Assembly (NCBI GenBank): GCA_003427395.1
Contig: BFEA01000204.1
Span: 1,067,754 to 1,095,095, forward strand
Length of the DNA: 27,342 nucleotides
Reading direction: 5' to 3'
Source of the DNA: Chara braunii
Taxonomy: Eukaryota > Streptophyta > Charophyceae > Charales > Characeae
Position 1 is the stretch's first letter, and the number at the start of each line of letters is the position of its first letter. Positions 24,847 to 27,342 of the stretch are shown in pieces. The notes below the pieces were generated by a model. The model ran no database searches. It was given only the letters and a program-made list of their open reading frames with translations, and was not told the DNA's origin. A program made the translations under genes and the position numbers.

Positions 24847-25940
24847 TACCGTGTCCAAGCTCTTGATCGGCAGCATGGGTACGAGGCGCAAGCCTGGGAC
24901 GTGAAGGGGGCCAGGCAATCCTGGGGAAGCCCCTTCAAACAATGTCAGGCGGTCTGCACCACTTGCACCATGCTGGTGTCTACGCGGTGGCAATGCTCAG
25001 GGACAGGGGCAGGAGGAGGCGGGTCCCTCTTACGCCTTGTCGTATAGCTACTCCTGTCCGGAATCTTGAGCTGGACCCTAGGAACTGGGAGCTCAACCCC
25101 CAAGGGAGCCTGGATTGCACGCATACGGTGCACCACGTCACCACTAAGGCCTTGTACCTGGCTCAGCCCCCCATTTCTGACACATACGCAGAGATCAATG
25201 CTAGGTGGACTAAGCGAGGGTGGGTATCGGACTAGGAATCGTGGACGTGTACGCAGAAGGCATGGCTGGCACGCTGGGCCATCATCTATACCCTGCCAGA
25301 CCAAAGGTCAGGCGGGGTTCTTGTGGCTAGTGGTGCACTGGCGGTCCCCATGCTGGAGAGGATGGCTACGAGGAGCCGGAATAAGTAAAAGCACGTGCGT
25401 AGTCTGGAGCACAATGCGTCGGAGCTTCGTGGATCCTCTCCTCCTCCTCTGCCAATGCGTCGGAGCTTTGTGGGACCGGTGGCTAGCAGCTGTCGGACAG
25501 TACGGCCTTCCATGGCCCCAGGAGCACAATGCCTGGGTCCTATTGGGTTCCCTGCTGACTGCAGGCCAGTCAAACCTGCGGCGCTATCGGTGGTGTGGTG
25601 CTGCAGCAATTTAGCAGCGAGGGAGGGCCAAGCATCGGCAGCGGCCAAAATCATGGCCTATTTTCAGGACAGCCTCAGGGCAGTGCTGCAGGTGGATTTC
25701 GAGGAGCAGTTGACGATCGCCCCCGATGAGTCAGATGACTTTTCTACGTGTATGGGGGCAGAATGACAGTCTCGTCCAAATTGACAAGCAGAAGCGGGCA
25801 GTTGGCGTCTGGCCCGCTTTTTATGCCAGGCGCTCACAAAAAACGTAGGGTATGGGTAGGAGTTAGGATAGTCGTTCGTATCATTCTGGATGCTACAGGT
25901 ATCATCATTGCTTTGCCGCAGTATCTGTCTCGTTCAGGGG
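24847..25940. other. GC-richer stretch of unknown nature
   Basis: Overlapping open frames occur on both strands with no recognisable domain. A 20-bp direct repeat AATGCGTCGGAGCTT(C/T)GTGG lies at 25411 and 25456. The end of one plus-strand frame (about 25650-25766) gives an acidic, protein-like stretch, which could be an exon remnant but is not supported further. Confidence 0.3.
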
Positions 25941-26405
25941 TAATTGCAAAAAAAAAAAAAAAAACAAGGCTCGGAAATGGAAACTAATGTGCCGAGTCGA
26001 CCGCATATTATGGCATGAGAACTTACATGTATAGCAACCGATGTGTATGCATAGCCGTGTGTGATGCATAGACTGGGGAAAGGCGAAAAAAATGCTGAGT
26101 CCACATGAAACCATCTTGAAGAAACAGTCGCCTGAGTATATAGAGGATTACACTCATCTTGCTCATGTTACATGTAAGCTAGGTACAGCCTCATGCTACT
26201 TATGTGAACCTAGTGCTGGATTGGAAAGGAACTTATAAGCTGAGAGAGGGGAAGGGGGCAATGCCTGGGTACCAAAGGGAGTCTCCCGGTCGACCTTGAG
26301 CCTTTCAGGCCCCATACTTTGTCCTCCCGTATTTTCCATTGTTTGCTTGCCGGGGAAAAGTAACGGGACTGGTGCCCCCCAGAATAGAAGGGGCATGTGT
26401 GTGCC
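25941..26405. other. Noncoding stretch with a poly(A) run
   Basis: An A-run of about 16 lies at 25949-25964. I see no gene, inverted repeat or tandem repeat otherwise. Confidence 0.4.
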
Positions 26406-26512
26406 ACCGTCTTCACCCGAATAGAACGCCCGGTCATTATAGCTGTCTTCGGTGCAACTTTCAGTCCAGATACGGCAATAATTACCGGGCATTCTGCCCG
26501 GGTGAAGACGGT
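26406..26512. mobile_element. Hairpin MITE, copy 2
   Basis: Left ACCGTCTTCACCCG and right CGGGTGAAGACGGT are perfect complements, and pairing continues through CCCGGTCATTAT and TTTCAG-type positions to about 50 bp. It shares ends and internal order with 11801-11916. Confidence 0.8.
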
Positions 26513-27080
26513 AGCAACAAGCCATATGATGCTGCCAATGTTTTAGGGGAATTCAAAGCGTCACACATCTTTTGCGGATTCAGACATCAATTTCCTGCAG
26601 CTCTTGGTAGCAGAATCCGAAAAAAAAAAAAGGAAAAAGAAACTTGATGCCCTTAGGGCTGAGTTTGTGGCCCCCATGGTTGGCCAATGTGTTATGTTAT
26701 GTGTATGTGGCAATGCATAATGAGCAAGGAATGGGAACTTGTGGGGTTATAATGCAGGAGTGGGGCTAGCATGCAGAAGACTACCCATTTGCCCCCTTTT
26801 TGTAGGTTTGCAATATTTTGCCATCATTTTGATGTTGTGTGAACCAAAATTGGTAGGGTTTATGGGGGTCCAGGGCCATAGCCATATTCCACTTTTGTGT
26901 TTTGTTTTGGAAATCCTGCTGAAAGAAATACCGTATCCGACTTCTGTTCTTCGTTCCAGAAACTGTGCGTAGGCTGCCAGCTTTCCCAACGAATGTATGA
27001 ACTTGTAGGACCTTTCAGAAGCTGGATGAGATTCATATATATATATATATATATATTGTCCTCTTCTCTCTCTTTGCCTA
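26513..27080. other. Noncoding stretch with an AT microsatellite
   Basis: A short A-rich tract (26619-26640) and an AT dinucleotide run (27033-27055) are the only structures seen. No gene is recognised. Confidence 0.45.
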
Positions 27081-27342
27081 TGGTTTACCGGGCAGCTCTG
27101 TTTGTGACGATGTATACTACGACTTCGCTAGCTTCCTGCTACGGTTTTTTCCGGTCAGGTCGAGCGGCAGTGGTCGGGGCCGTCACTAGGCGGCCATGCT
27201 GTGCCTCTAGTGCCACGGCGTGTCTGGAGTGTATTTTTTGGCTGTGACAATGGTTTACCGGGCAGCTCTGTTTGTGACGATGTATACTACGACTTCGCTA
27301 GCTTCCTGCTACGGTTTTTTCCGGTCAGGTCGAGCGGCAGTG
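27081..27342 (+). repeat. 170-bp tandem repeat starting at the right edge
   Basis: 27081-27172 and 27251-27342 are identical over all 92 bases visible, giving a period of 170 bp. The second unit is cut by the window end, so copy number is unknown. Confidence 0.93.

Noticed and set aside
24493-25047. A 184-residue plus-strand frame with FNGVPEPVTL repeats.
   Set aside because: It stays open because of a 30-bp array; the opposite strand is equally open and flanking residues look random.
25395-25766. A 123-residue plus-strand frame with a protein-like acidic end.
   Set aside because: No recognisable domain, no start or splice support; noted only as a possible exon remnant.

Overview
The window reads as nuclear DNA of a plant-lineage (streptophyte) eukaryote with a repeat-rich genome. 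Three things support this: PIF/Harbinger, MULE, plant-type L1 LINE and tRNA-derived SINE sequences; two copies of the plant telomere unit TTTAGGG next to each other; and abundant poly(A), poly(T) and microsatellite tracts. A charophyte alga such as Chara would fit the style, but that is an impression, not a demonstration. No bacterial operon, CRISPR array, rRNA gene or convincing functional tRNA gene is visible.

Layout. 1-1941 is the 5' part of a PIF/Harbinger transposon on the minus strand; its HARBI1-like transposase has two in-frame stop codons and runs off the left edge. 2330-11450 is a nearly complete L1-type LINE on the plus strand. It has a 2 kb 5' UTR with diverged monomer-like repeats, ORF1 (zinc knuckle), ORF2 (APE endonuclease, reverse transcriptase, zinc finger), a 3' UTR and an A-rich tail, bounded by a direct duplication of 12-15 bp. 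Two host genes follow, both in plus orientation and both intronless across the coding region: the spliceosomal Sm protein G (12213-12449) and a DHX33/DEAH10-type DEAH-box RNA helicase (14050-16758) that carries two large charged low-complexity insertions.

From about 17.4 kb to the right edge I recognise no host gene. This part is a mosaic of small non-autonomous elements. The clearest is a three-level nest at 17513-19033: a 3-bp-TSD inverted-repeat element contains a minus-strand tRNA-derived SINE, whose A-tail contains a MULE-like element with 84-bp terminal inverted repeats. Other pieces are two related foldback elements (19146-19610, 20781-21377), a compact 110-bp MITE with perfect ends and TSD (23674-23783), two copies of another hairpin MITE (11801-11916, 26406-26512), several SINE copies, a 96-bp tandem array, a 201-bp duplication, a 30-bp array, and the start of a 170-bp tandem repeat at the right edge.

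The two host genes both serve RNA metabolism (snRNP core assembly; RNA helicase, probably ribosome- or RNP-related), but nothing shows that they are co-regulated. I see no clearly new multi-gene system. The observations most worth following are the nested insertion record, the helicase insertions, the LINE 5' UTR monomers with the ORF1 frame break, and the SINE with a perfect 16-bp hairpin.
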